Below the pieces are notes generated by a model. The model saw nothing but the letters and a program-made list of their open reading frames with translations, made no database searches and was not told the origin of the DNA. Positions 7,459 to 15,253 of a stretch of 64,000 bases of DNA are shown here, piece by piece. Each line of letters begins with the position of its first letter. Positions within the stretch are counted from its first letter, which is position 1. The DNA is from DASVNK01 sp036383895 (GTDB lineage Bacteria > Verrucomicrobiota > Verrucomicrobiia > Limisphaerales > SXQI01): positions 21,957-85,956 of the forward strand of contig DASVNK010000054.1 in assembly GCA_036383895.1 (NCBI GenBank), in the 5' to 3' direction. A program made the translations under genes and the position numbers.

Positions 7459-7869
7459 ATGCGTCATCGTAAAAGAACAGCAAAACTCGGCCGCACTTCG
7501 TCACATCGTAATGCGATGTTGTCGAACCTGGTGTGCAGCCTCATTCTCCACAAGCGCGTCACCACCACTTTGGCCAAGGCCAAGGCGGCGCGGTCCGTCG
7601 CGGAGAAAATGGTCACGCTCGGCAAGAGCGGCACCCTTCATGACCGCCGCCTGGCGGCAGCGCGCCTGCACCAGGAAGATGCGGTGAAGATTCTCTTCAA
7701 CGAAATCGCGCCGACTCAGAAGACACGCAACGGTGGTTACACCCGCATCATCAAGTTGCACCCACGCCAGGGCGACGCAGCCGAAATCGCGATCCTTGAA
7801 TGGACCGAACTCGGTGGCGGCGAAGCAGCTCCGGCGAAGACGGAAGAGAAAGCCGAAGAGAAGAAGTAA
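7459..7869 (+). CDS. rplQ: 50S ribosomal protein L17
   Basis: L17 lies near the polypeptide exit of the large subunit. The start M-R-H-R-K-R-T-A-K-L-G-R-T-S-S-H-R is diagnostic, and the T-R-N-G-G-Y-T-R-I segment confirms the family. The tail has about 15 extra Glu/Lys/Ala-rich residues. A CAGGAG site precedes the ATG. It is the last gene of the operon; a strong terminator follows 26 bases downstream. Confidence 0.97.
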   Translation: MRHRKRTAKLGRTSSHRNAMLSNLVCSLILHKRVTTTLAKAKAARSVAEKMVTLGKSGTLHDRRLAAARLHQEDAVKILFNEIAPTQKTRNGGYTRIIKLHPRQGDAAEIAILEWTELGGGEAAPAKTEEKAEEKK

Positions 7870-7895
7870 GCGGCTACATATCTAATCATTTGCGA

Positions 7896-7924
7896 AGGAC
7901 GGCTCCCGCCGTCCTTTTTCTTTT
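7896..7924 (+). terminator. Rho-independent terminator of the ribosomal operon
   Basis: A nine-base-pair stem (AAGGACGGC / GCCGTCCTT) with a TCCC loop is followed by an uninterrupted run of nine T on the plus strand, just after rplQ. This is a textbook intrinsic terminator and marks the end of the spc/alpha operon. Confidence 0.93.
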
Positions 7925-8058
7925 CTCGAATGCGTTGGAGCAGGGGAAAGCGCTTGCTAAAACCGCGAACTGCCATAACAGTTACGACCCTTGATCAGGC
8001 TGCTGGAAGGTCGCCAGCGCGCTTTTCTGATCCACAACGAGTTCAACCAACCGTTGGC

Positions 8059-9519
8059 ATGCCAGCAAGTCCGGAAGCAACAGCCGAGCGCAACCTCACG
8101 AACGCCATCGCTGCACAACCTCCAGCGATTCGGGGTCACAATTTCGACCGACTGAAGACAATCTTCATCGTAGTTGATTCCGGCATCTCCATTCGGAATA
8201 TCCTCCGCACCGACGTCTACAAGGTATTGCGCGCGTGCAAGAACCTGCGCATCGTCATTTTCTCTTCGCTCACCGACGACGACTTTTACAAGGAAGTAGG
8301 CGGCGAAAACGTGTTCTTTGAGCCGCTCCAGAATTGGAAAGCGACGCCACTCGTAAAATCGCTCCGCTCCTTCCGAAAAGATCTCTGGAGCGAGAAACAC
8401 AACGTAATGCGTTTCCGCGAGAAACGCGCCGCGCGCAAAGGCCGCTTCAGCCGGGAACTCTTCTACAATCTGTTCTTTCGCGGCAATGGCGGTCGTCTAG
8501 AGCGCGGAATGGAGCGCGTCGCGCGCCTGGAAGAGAAGTTCACCCCCACTCTCGCAAAAGAATTTTACGCAAAATACAAACCGGATCTGGTGTTCTACAC
8601 CACGATTAATTCTAAAGATCTCTCCGTTGAAATCGCCGCGAAGCAACACGGCGTAAAATCCTGCGCCTTCATTCTCAGTTGGGACAATCCAACCACGAAG
8701 GGGCCGTTTGTCGTGCGTCCGGATCGCGCGATCGTTTGGAACCAAATCATGCGCGACGAACTTTCCGTCCTGCACGATTTTCCTTCCGAGAAGATTCTGA
8801 TGTCCGGCCCGCCGCAATTCGACATCTACACCGATCATTCGCCTTACGCTTCGCGCGACCAGTTCTTCAAAAAGTGGGATCTCGATTTGAACAAGCGGCT
8901 AATCACGTACACGACCGGGAGTCGTGGGATGTTGCCACTTGAACACGAGACGGTGGAGATGCTTTACCAGAAAGTGAAGGATGGCGCGTTTCGGGAGCCG
9001 GTGCAGTTACTGGTGCGCCTTCATCCGAAAGATAACTTCGAACCGTACGATCAATTCAAAGGGAAGGCTGGGATTGTTATTCAGACGCCCGGGCGCCGTG
9101 GTAACACCAACGATTCATGGAACCCCACTCGCTCGGACATGTATGAGCTGGCGGAAACCATGAAGTATTCAGATGTGGTGGTGAACATTGCATCGACCAC
9201 AACGATCGACGCTGCATGTTTCGATACGCCGGTGGTCAATGTCGCGTTCGACGGGCCGCGCAACGTTCCCTACGAAGAATCCTGCAAACGCTATTACAAG
9301 TTTGATCACTACAAGAAAGTGGTTGAGACCGGCGGAATTACGATCGCGAACACCATCGACGAATTGGTTCAGCAGATTGAACGTTACCTTGACGATCCCA
9401 GCCTCGAAGCCGAAGGACGCGCACGAATTCGCGAGGAGCAATGTTACAAGCTCGACGGAAGATCTGGCGAACGGATTGGGCAGTATTTAATCGAGTTGTT
9501 GAAAGCGGAGAAGCTTTGA
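8059..9519 (+). CDS. putative GT-B fold glycosyltransferase or glycerophosphotransferase-like protein
   Basis: The 486-residue product is not a family I can name with certainty. It looks like a GT-B-type transferase: an N-terminal Rossmann-like half (I-F-I-V-V-D-S-G, L-R-I-V-I-F-S-S-L), a P-D-L-V-F-Y-T-T strand, and a C-terminal half with R-L-H-P-K-D (an HP motif) and then V-V-N-I-A-S-T-T-T-I-D-A-A. HP plus a Ser/Thr pair is shared by CDP-glycerol glycerophosphotransferases and several bacterial sialyltransferase families. The reading frame is open from 7930, but those codons start right after the terminator; the ATG at 8059 is the likelier start. It sits beside sialic-acid synthesis genes, so a role in adding a CMP-activated sugar is plausible but inferred. 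Confidence 0.7.
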   Translation: MPASPEATAERNLTNAIAAQPPAIRGHNFDRLKTIFIVVDSGISIRNILRTDVYKVLRACKNLRIVIFSSLTDDDFYKEVGGENVFFEPLQNWKATPLVKSLRSFRKDLWSEKHNVMRFREKRAARKGRFSRELFYNLFFRGNGGRLERGMERVARLEEKFTPTLAKEFYAKYKPDLVFYTTINSKDLSVEIAAKQHGVKSCAFILSWDNPTTKGPFVVRPDRAIVWNQIMRDELSVLHDFPSEKILMSGPPQFDIYTDHSPYASRDQFFKKWDLDLNKRLITYTTGSRGMLPLEHETVEMLYQKVKDGAFREPVQLLVRLHPKDNFEPYDQFKGKAGIVIQTPGRRGNTNDSWNPTRSDMYELAETMKYSDVVVNIASTTTIDAACFDTPVVNVAFDGPRNVPYEESCKRYYKFDHYKKVVETGGITIANTIDELVQQIERYLDDPSLEAEGRARIREEQCYKLDGRSGERIGQYLIELLKAEKL

Positions 9520-9541
9520 CGCGTATGCGCATCGGGACGTT

Positions 9542-10315
9542 GTGACGAGGGAGCGCTGTTCAGTAACGATCATCACGCTGAACGAAGAAAAAAATCTTCG
9601 CGACTGCCTTGAGTCGGTGCGCTGGGCCGACGAGTTTATTGTCGTCGACTCAGGAAGCACAGACGCAACGCTCACCATCGCTGCGGAGTTCAACTGCAAA
9701 GTCATTCGCAATCCATGGCCGGGGATGCGCGAGCAGAAGAATGTTGCGAACGCGGCGGCTATGGGACCCTGGATCCTGAACCTCGATGCCGACGAGCGGC
9801 TTTCCAAGGAGTTGCAGGAAGAACTTCAGGCGCACCTCGTCTCGCCGAAATTCGACGGCTACAGCTTCCCTCGAAAGAATATTTTTCTCGGCAAGTGGAT
9901 GCGCCACGGCGGTTGGTATCCTGACGCGACATTGAGATTATTTCGAAAGGGGCACGGGAAATTCGGTGGAATCAACCCGCATGCGAATGTCGAACTGCCA
10001 GCAGGTTCGAGAACCACGACGTTGGATCACCCACTCGTTCACCTCACTTACTTCACTCTGCAACAGTACGTGAGTAAGCAGTATTCCTACGCGGACGCCG
10101 CTGCGCGCGAGTTGTTCGAGTCCGGAAAAATGCGTTCCGTCTCGCCTCTCCGCATTCTCGTAAAAACATTTTGGAAGTTCATCGAGACCTACTTCATTAA
10201 GCGCGGTTTTCTGGACGGAACGCATGGTTTAATCGCCGCGCTCGGGTCGACTTTCGGCGCGTTCCTGAAACAGGCGCGAGTCTGGGAGCTTTCCCGTAGC
10301 GCGAAGAAAACCTAG
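9542..10315 (+). CDS. family 2 glycosyltransferase (WaaE/KdtX-like)
   Basis: A 257-residue GT2 enzyme, GTG start, in the class that adds a glucose to the heptose/Kdo region of lipooligosaccharide (family knowledge). It shows the N-terminal T-I-I-T-L-N-E-E-K-N-L-R-D-C-L-E-S-V segment, E-F-I-V-V-D-S-G-S-T-D, and L-N-L-D-A-D-E-R as the metal-binding DxD. The later G-G-W-Y-P-D segment matches WaaE-like proteins. It lies 22 bases after the GT-B gene and ends in a CTAG that also contains the stop of the opposite-strand GT4 gene. Confidence 0.85.
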   Translation: MTRERCSVTIITLNEEKNLRDCLESVRWADEFIVVDSGSTDATLTIAAEFNCKVIRNPWPGMREQKNVANAAAMGPWILNLDADERLSKELQEELQAHLVSPKFDGYSFPRKNIFLGKWMRHGGWYPDATLRLFRKGHGKFGGINPHANVELPAGSRTTTLDHPLVHLTYFTLQQYVSKQYSYADAAARELFESGKMRSVSPLRILVKTFWKFIETYFIKRGFLDGTHGLIAALGSTFGAFLKQARVWELSRSAKKT

Positions 10316-11415
10316 GTTCGCAGTCTCTCGTTGGCGGCACGCTCAACCACAGCGAGCGTTTCGCGAACATTGCGGGATAAACTGATCAGTTCTTCGTTTA
10401 CCTGAACTCGTTTCGCTCCGTTGCGCACCCGCAGCACTATTTCGTTCGCAAGCGAATTGATGTCTGAAGGATCAGATAACACGGCACCCATATCTGGATC
10501 TGCGATCAACTCTCCCGCGCCATTCATCTTCGAGGTAATCACCGGCAGGCCTGCAGCGAGCGCTTCAATGCAGGCATTGGCTGAAGGTTCGTAAATCGGC
10601 GTAAACGTGAAAAGATCAGCCGCCGCGTAAAGGTGCTCCACGTCGCGCACACTGCCGGTATATATAATGTCCGGCGCCCTCCGCGGTGGTTGACCCCGCC
10701 CCACGACAAACAGCTTCAAAGTGCGGGTGCTGCTCTCGGAGCGTAACCGCTGCTGCGCGACATCCACCGCTTTGATGACGTATTTGAGCCCTTTCCGTTC
10801 CCATCCAGTTCCAACAAAAAGGCAGACGAAATCATTCTCATTCAAGCCATACTTCTCACGCGTTTCGGCGCGACTGCCCTGACGGAAGCGCGCCACATCG
10901 ATACCGTTTCTGACCAGCATGATCCTGTCTCCTGGAAAAGCGAAATTTGAAACGATTTCGTTCTTCACCATCTCCGAATTCACAATGATGAAGCGCGTGT
11001 TCGCTCGTGAGAATGTTTCTTTCTCGAGGGCCAGCATGGCGCGGTGTAAGGATTGCCGCCACAAATTGCGCCACCACGGCGTAAATTGTCTGCGCCGCTC
11101 CAGCCAGACTTTATGCACGCCATCCCCGGCGCGATAGATCTCCTGCTGAAGCGTTCGCTCGAGGCTGAAGATGCAGTCGAACTCCTCGGCGGAAGTTAGC
11201 GTTTTCACCTGCTCCGCGAAACGCACGATGCGTTTTGCTTTGGGGCCGGAAACCGGCACGCGATGAAATTTCAGATCTGTGGACGAAGACTCCCAAGTTT
11301 CCGCAAACAAGTGAATCTCATGCCCTCCGTTCAGCAGCGCTCCGACTAACCGCTGAAGATACAGTTCGGCACCGCCGACCGCTGAAAAATTGCGACGTAT
11401 CAGCGCAAGCTTCAT
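10312..11415 (-). CDS. family 4 glycosyltransferase (WaaG-like)
   Basis: A 367-residue GT4 enzyme resembling the LPS core glucosyltransferase WaaG: it starts with an L-I-R-R-N-F-S-A-V-G-G-A-E segment and carries F-V-G-T-G-W-E-R-K-G-L and the nucleotide-sugar motif E-P-S-A-N-A-C-I-E-A. The frame is open upstream, but the ATG at 11415 overlaps the TGA of the heptosyltransferase (ATGA) and gives the conserved N-terminus, so it was chosen. It is the last gene of the minus-strand glycan operon. The donor sugar cannot be read from the sequence. Confidence 0.85.
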   Translation of the reverse strand: MKLALIRRNFSAVGGAELYLQRLVGALLNGGHEIHLFAETWESSSTDLKFHRVPVSGPKAKRIVRFAEQVKTLTSAEEFDCIFSLERTLQQEIYRAGDGVHKVWLERRRQFTPWWRNLWRQSLHRAMLALEKETFSRANTRFIIVNSEMVKNEIVSNFAFPGDRIMLVRNGIDVARFRQGSRAETREKYGLNENDFVCLFVGTGWERKGLKYVIKAVDVAQQRLRSESSTRTLKLFVVGRGQPPRRAPDIIYTGSVRDVEHLYAAADLFTFTPIYEPSANACIEALAAGLPVITSKMNGAGELIADPDMGAVLSDPSDINSLANEIVLRVRNGAKRVQVNEELISLSRNVRETLAVVERAANERLRT

Positions 11416-12341
11416 GCGGGCTGTCCTGCGGAACGCGCGTGGGAATGAAATAATTTGAGAGCCTCGCGAACGACTTCGTCCGACGTGGAGGCAAGATTCA
11501 TCCCGGGCTTTTCGACCAACGTAAACGAGCGCTCGTTCGGGTAATACCACGACGATGTCTTGATGTCGTTTGTCGCGCTAAAAATAGTAGCGCACGGGCG
11601 GGCGAAAGCCTGCGCTAGGTGCGAACACGCCCCATCGACGGTAAGGACCAGCTCCGCCCGCGAAATCAGAAACATGAACTCCTTGAGATTCGTCCGTGCG
11701 AATGCATCAAGTCCGTACACTGAAGCGCGCAGGGTTTCGACATGCTGCTTCGCCCACTCCGGGCCGCTTCCGGTAAATATGATCGGCAACCGTATTTCTT
11801 TTCTGAGAGCGCCGAGGACGTTACGCCACGCATCCGCGCGCCAGCATTTTCTTTCTTCAGAGGCGGTCGCGTTCAACAGTAGAAAACGTTCCGGCAGCGC
11901 GAGCTTCGGTCGCCAATCGATCGGTGGTCGCCGCAGTCTGGGCTGTCGAAATGATCCGCCGCCGACTTCGGTGACGTCCCAATACCATTGCGCGAAGTAG
12001 CAGTTTACCTTCGGTTTGAACTGAATGTCGTCAAACACCACGCGATGGTGCCAGCGAACGGAGGCTGCACTGCGCATCCGAAGGTGCTTTTTGCGCGCGG
12101 AAGTAAGAAATGCACGGAAGGTCGCCTTTGAGCCCTTTTCATAAACCCAAATGCTGTCAAAGCTCTGGCGTCGTTCGCGGACCCGGGCGTTTTCCATCAA
12201 TTCGACAACCGGCGCGAGCGATGGCTTGCACCACAGATGAACTTTTTCTCCAGTGGCCGCTGCCAACTTCGCGAGCGCTGGCTCCAGCAGCACGGTATCG
12301 CCGAGTTGCTTTTGGAAGATGACGAGCGCCGGATCAGCCAT
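11412..12341 (-). CDS. family 9 glycosyltransferase (ADP-heptose:LPS heptosyltransferase-like)
   Basis: The 309-residue product has the GT9 start F-Q-K-Q-L-G-D-T-V-L-L-E-P-A-L and the C-terminal donor region with F-T-G-S-G-P-E, a T-V-D-G-A-C-S-H-L-A-Q segment and a P-C-A-T-I-F strand. GT9 enzymes transfer heptose onto LPS inner core, and some accept other sugars. It overlaps the GT4 gene by four bases and lies seven bases after neuA, so the operon joins core-glycan assembly with sialic-acid synthesis. Confidence 0.85.
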   Translation of the reverse strand: MADPALVIFQKQLGDTVLLEPALAKLAAATGEKVHLWCKPSLAPVVELMENARVRERRQSFDSIWVYEKGSKATFRAFLTSARKKHLRMRSAASVRWHHRVVFDDIQFKPKVNCYFAQWYWDVTEVGGGSFRQPRLRRPPIDWRPKLALPERFLLLNATASEERKCWRADAWRNVLGALRKEIRLPIIFTGSGPEWAKQHVETLRASVYGLDAFARTNLKEFMFLISRAELVLTVDGACSHLAQAFARPCATIFSATNDIKTSSWYYPNERSFTLVEKPGMNLASTSDEVVREALKLFHSHARSAGQPA

Positions 12342-12347
12342 TCTTCT

Positions 12348-13049
12348 TCAAGTAGCGGTTTTCTTGCCGATGATTCTTTCGGCGGCGGACCAGTCCTCGA
12401 GCGTGTCCAAGTTTACACGATCAGTATCGCGCACGACAAACGGTCTGCAATTCTGACCGTAAATAGAGTTCTGCTCGCGCAGCGTCCGCACGCGAGTGAA
12501 ATAGAAGTCACCATTGCGTGAGTAGGTCTCTGGCACATCTTGCCGGCGTGTAAATTTCAGGCCGTCTTCCATGAATGGAAGAAGCCGATCGTTTTCCACG
12601 CGCATGATGAAGTACGGCGAGTAGTGCTGCGGGACAGGTTCAACACTGACGACGGAATCAATACTGTCGTCGCCTCGCAACAACTCGAACGCAGCTTTAA
12701 GATCCTGCCACCGCCGAAACGGCGCGGTCGGCTGAAGTAACAGAACTGCGTCAGCCCGGAAGCCGCGGGTTTCCATTTCGGCTATCGCGTGGTGAATTAC
12801 CGGCAGCATCGGCGTAGTGTCTTGGGCCAGTTCCGCAGGGCGCAAGAAGGGAACTTCGATATTCCATTGCCGGGCGACATCGGCGATCTGTTCGCTGTCC
12901 GTCGAGATGATCAGCTTCGTGCAGATCTCAGCTTTTTGCGCCGCCAGCGCGGTGTAAGCCAACAACGGCTTCCCCCCGAGCACCCGCGTATTTTTACCCG
13001 GAATTCCTTTTGAACCGCCGCGCGCGGGGATGAGCCCGAGAAGGTTCAT
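12348..13049 (-). CDS. neuA: CMP-N-acylneuraminate (sialic acid) cytidylyltransferase
   Basis: Activates a nonulosonic acid with CTP to the CMP-sugar used by transferases. The 233-residue enzyme begins with the nucleotide-binding L-I-P-A-R-G-G-S-K-G-I-P-G-K-N, followed by I-S-T-D-S-E, the L-L-Q-P-T-A-P-F-R segment and a late R-N-G-D-F-Y-F motif that fits the CMP-sialate and CMP-legionaminate synthetases. Its ATG directly abuts the neuC stop. Whether the substrate is Neu5Ac or a bacterial relative such as legionaminic acid cannot be decided here. Confidence 0.9.
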   Translation of the reverse strand: MNLLGLIPARGGSKGIPGKNTRVLGGKPLLAYTALAAQKAEICTKLIISTDSEQIADVARQWNIEVPFLRPAELAQDTTPMLPVIHHAIAEMETRGFRADAVLLLQPTAPFRRWQDLKAAFELLRGDDSIDSVVSVEPVPQHYSPYFIMRVENDRLLPFMEDGLKFTRRQDVPETYSRNGDFYFTRVRTLREQNSIYGQNCRPFVVRDTDRVNLDTLEDWSAAERIIGKKTAT

Positions 13050-14204
13050 TCAGTAGGCGAGACGTTTCTCGATTTTGTGCGGAAGCCGCTGCAGAAGGTC
13101 AGCAATGCGTGAACCTGCCGATCCATCGCCGTAAATCTTGCTCGGTTTTTTCTTCGCGTCGTTCAGGTGTTCGCGAATCGCGGTGCAGATGTGATCGCGA
13201 TTGTAATCAACGTCGATGACATTCGCGCCGCGCTCTCGGCCGCCCTGCCGGGAGCCAATATTCACGGCCGGCACTCCGAGAAATGAACACTCACGAATCG
13301 CCACGCTCGAATTCCCCACGATTGCTTTGCTGTTGTAGACCAGGCGCAGAAAATCTGTCGGCTCCATATTTTTAAAGAAATGGAATTTCGATGGCTTCTC
13401 CTCTTCACGGAATGCGCGAATCCCCTTTGAAGTCCCATCCGACCCGGCATCGACGTTCGGCCAGAACCAGAGCGTTGGGACATCCACTGCTTTGACGCCA
13501 TAGAGCGTTTCGATGATATGCTGCCGCGAGCTTTCGTATTCGGTCGTCACCGGATGTTGCAGCACGACGATGTAGCCGTCATCGAGATTGACCGGGGCGC
13601 CGACGCCGCCATATTTCATGAACGGGTCGAAACTCATCTTGGGGTCCCGCAACACTTCCGCGGCGAGATCGATTGAGGGGCATCCCGTAACGAAAACTGC
13701 GTCAGAATCTTCGCCCATTTTGCGAACGCGTTCAGCGGCAATATCCGTGCAAGTGAAATGATAATCCGCGAGCTTCGTCACAGCGTGGCGCACCTTTTCA
13801 TCGATTGAGCCAGTCACTTCGCCGCCCTGCATGTGCACGAGCGGAATGTTCATGTAAGAGGCGGCAGCAGCAGTTGCCAGAGTTTCGTAACGATCCGCGA
13901 TCGTCACCACCATGTCAGGCTTCAGGTTGTGGAACACCGTGGAGAGTTCCATCATGCCGAGCCCGGTGGATTTGGCAGACGTAACAAGGTTCTCGCCTTC
14001 CAGCACCATGAAGACGCTCGCCGCTACTTCGAAGCCATCTTTTCTGATATACTTTAGCGCTTCGCCGTATCGCTCCAAAACTGCCGAGGCGGCGACGACC
14101 AGTTGCAGTTCCAGGTCCGGATGTTCCTTGATCGCTTGCAGCGCGGTTTTGATGCGCGCGTAACTCGGGCGCGCGGTGACAACGACACAGATCTTCCGTT
14201 TCAT
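13050..14204 (-). CDS. neuC: UDP-N-acetylglucosamine 2-epimerase, hydrolysing
   Basis: Converts UDP-GlcNAc to ManNAc and UDP, the first committed step to Neu5Ac; a close relative acts on diacetyl-bacillosamine in legionaminic acid synthesis. The 384-residue protein has the N-terminal V-V-T-A-R-P-S-Y-A-R segment, D-R-Y-E-T-L-A-T-A, the Q-G-G-E-V-T-G-S-I-D-E-x-x-R-H active-site run and a late G-N-S-S-V-A-I-R-E segment. It overlaps neuB by four bases and abuts neuA. Confidence 0.92.
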   Translation of the reverse strand: MKRKICVVVTARPSYARIKTALQAIKEHPDLELQLVVAASAVLERYGEALKYIRKDGFEVAASVFMVLEGENLVTSAKSTGLGMMELSTVFHNLKPDMVVTIADRYETLATAAAASYMNIPLVHMQGGEVTGSIDEKVRHAVTKLADYHFTCTDIAAERVRKMGEDSDAVFVTGCPSIDLAAEVLRDPKMSFDPFMKYGGVGAPVNLDDGYIVVLQHPVTTEYESSRQHIIETLYGVKAVDVPTLWFWPNVDAGSDGTSKGIRAFREEEKPSKFHFFKNMEPTDFLRLVYNSKAIVGNSSVAIRECSFLGVPAVNIGSRQGGRERGANVIDVDYNRDHICTAIREHLNDAKKKPSKIYGDGSAGSRIADLLQRLPHKIEKRLAY

Positions 14205-15247
14205 TTCTCGATATCAGCGTACTGAAGAAATTCCCCGGCGCGCATGTTACGACGAAGTCTCGCGCCGAGAACACTGGAAAATTCCGAAGCCGGAATGCCG
14301 GCGACGGGCTTGCGCGTCGCGATATGTTCGGCACGAATCACAGTGCCGGCGCTCAATTCCCCAGCAGCCACCAAACTTTGCCCAAACATTTTCCGCATCC
14401 GATCCATTGCGACGGCTTCGGCTTCCTTGTCGACTGGATTGTTCAGCATTTTTTCAGTGAAGCGAATCCCTTCCACCATTTGCTTCAATTCGGCGAATGT
14501 GACCGACGCAATCGTATCCGGACCAAACATCGTGCGATCCCAGGTAACGTGAACTTCAACCGCTTTCGCGCCGTGCATCACGGCCGCGACTGAAGGCCAA
14601 ATCGTTCCGGAATGATCCGAAAGGCCAACCTCGCAGCCGAAGCGGCCCTTAAATTCGCTGAGAAGATTCAGTCCTACGCGGTCGGGAGGGCAGGGGTAAG
14701 CGCTCGTGCACTGCATCACGAGGAATGGCACTGCCGCAGATTCCAATCGCTTGACGGTGGCCTCCAATTCACTCCAGGAACTCATCCCCGAAGATAAAAG
14801 GACCGGCAACTTCATTTCCAGCAGCCGCGATAGGAGAACTTCGTTGCGAACTTCCCCCGAGGCGATCTTCCAGGCGCGAATACCTATCTCCGCGAGCAAT
14901 TCAATTGCTTCGAGCGAGAACGGCGAGCTCAGGAACGTCAGCCCTTTCTCCTCCGCGTGTTCTTTCAATCCGCGCCACTGGTCCTTGGTAAATTCCATTC
15001 GCTTCCAGTAATCGTAGCGGGTGGCGTCCTGCTTGCTGAACTGCACGCGCCATTGTTCGGCCGGCGAACTTTCGGCAGCGGCGATGTGCGTTTGAAATTT
15101 GACTGCATCGGCGCCTGCAGCGGCAGCGGCATCGATGAACGCATGAGCAAAATTTACGCTCCCATCATGCGCCTGCGCCACTTCCGCGATGATCAACGCA
15201 GGTTGACTCCCGCCGACCTTTCGATTGCCAATGGAAAACTCCGCCAT
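14201..15247 (-). CDS. neuB: N-acetylneuraminate synthase family protein
   Basis: Condenses phosphoenolpyruvate with ManNAc (or a related sugar) to the nonulosonic acid. The 348 residues form a TIM barrel with I-I-A-E-V-A-Q-A-H-D-G-S, A-D-A-V-K-F-Q-T, I-A-S-G-E, L-S-S-G-M-S and G-L-S-D-H-S-G-T segments, followed by a C-terminal SAF (antifreeze-like) domain from about residue 285 (A-G-E-L-S-A-G-T-V-I). It is the second gene of the minus-strand operon after the ABC exporter. Confidence 0.92.
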   Translation of the reverse strand: MAEFSIGNRKVGGSQPALIIAEVAQAHDGSVNFAHAFIDAAAAAGADAVKFQTHIAAAESSPAEQWRVQFSKQDATRYDYWKRMEFTKDQWRGLKEHAEEKGLTFLSSPFSLEAIELLAEIGIRAWKIASGEVRNEVLLSRLLEMKLPVLLSSGMSSWSELEATVKRLESAAVPFLVMQCTSAYPCPPDRVGLNLLSEFKGRFGCEVGLSDHSGTIWPSVAAVMHGAKAVEVHVTWDRTMFGPDTIASVTFAELKQMVEGIRFTEKMLNNPVDKEAEAVAMDRMRKMFGQSLVAAGELSAGTVIRAEHIATRKPVAGIPASEFSSVLGARLRRNMRAGEFLQYADIEK

Positions 15248-15253
15248 GCGAAA

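Noticed and set aside
7930..8058. Longer N-terminus of the GT-B gene from the ATG at 7930
   Set aside because: It begins six bases after the U-tract of the ribosomal-operon terminator and its 43 residues look non-coding.
11416..11550. 45 extra N-terminal residues for the GT4 gene
   Set aside because: They overlap the heptosyltransferase; the ATG at 11415 has the ATGA overlap and starts the conserved fold.
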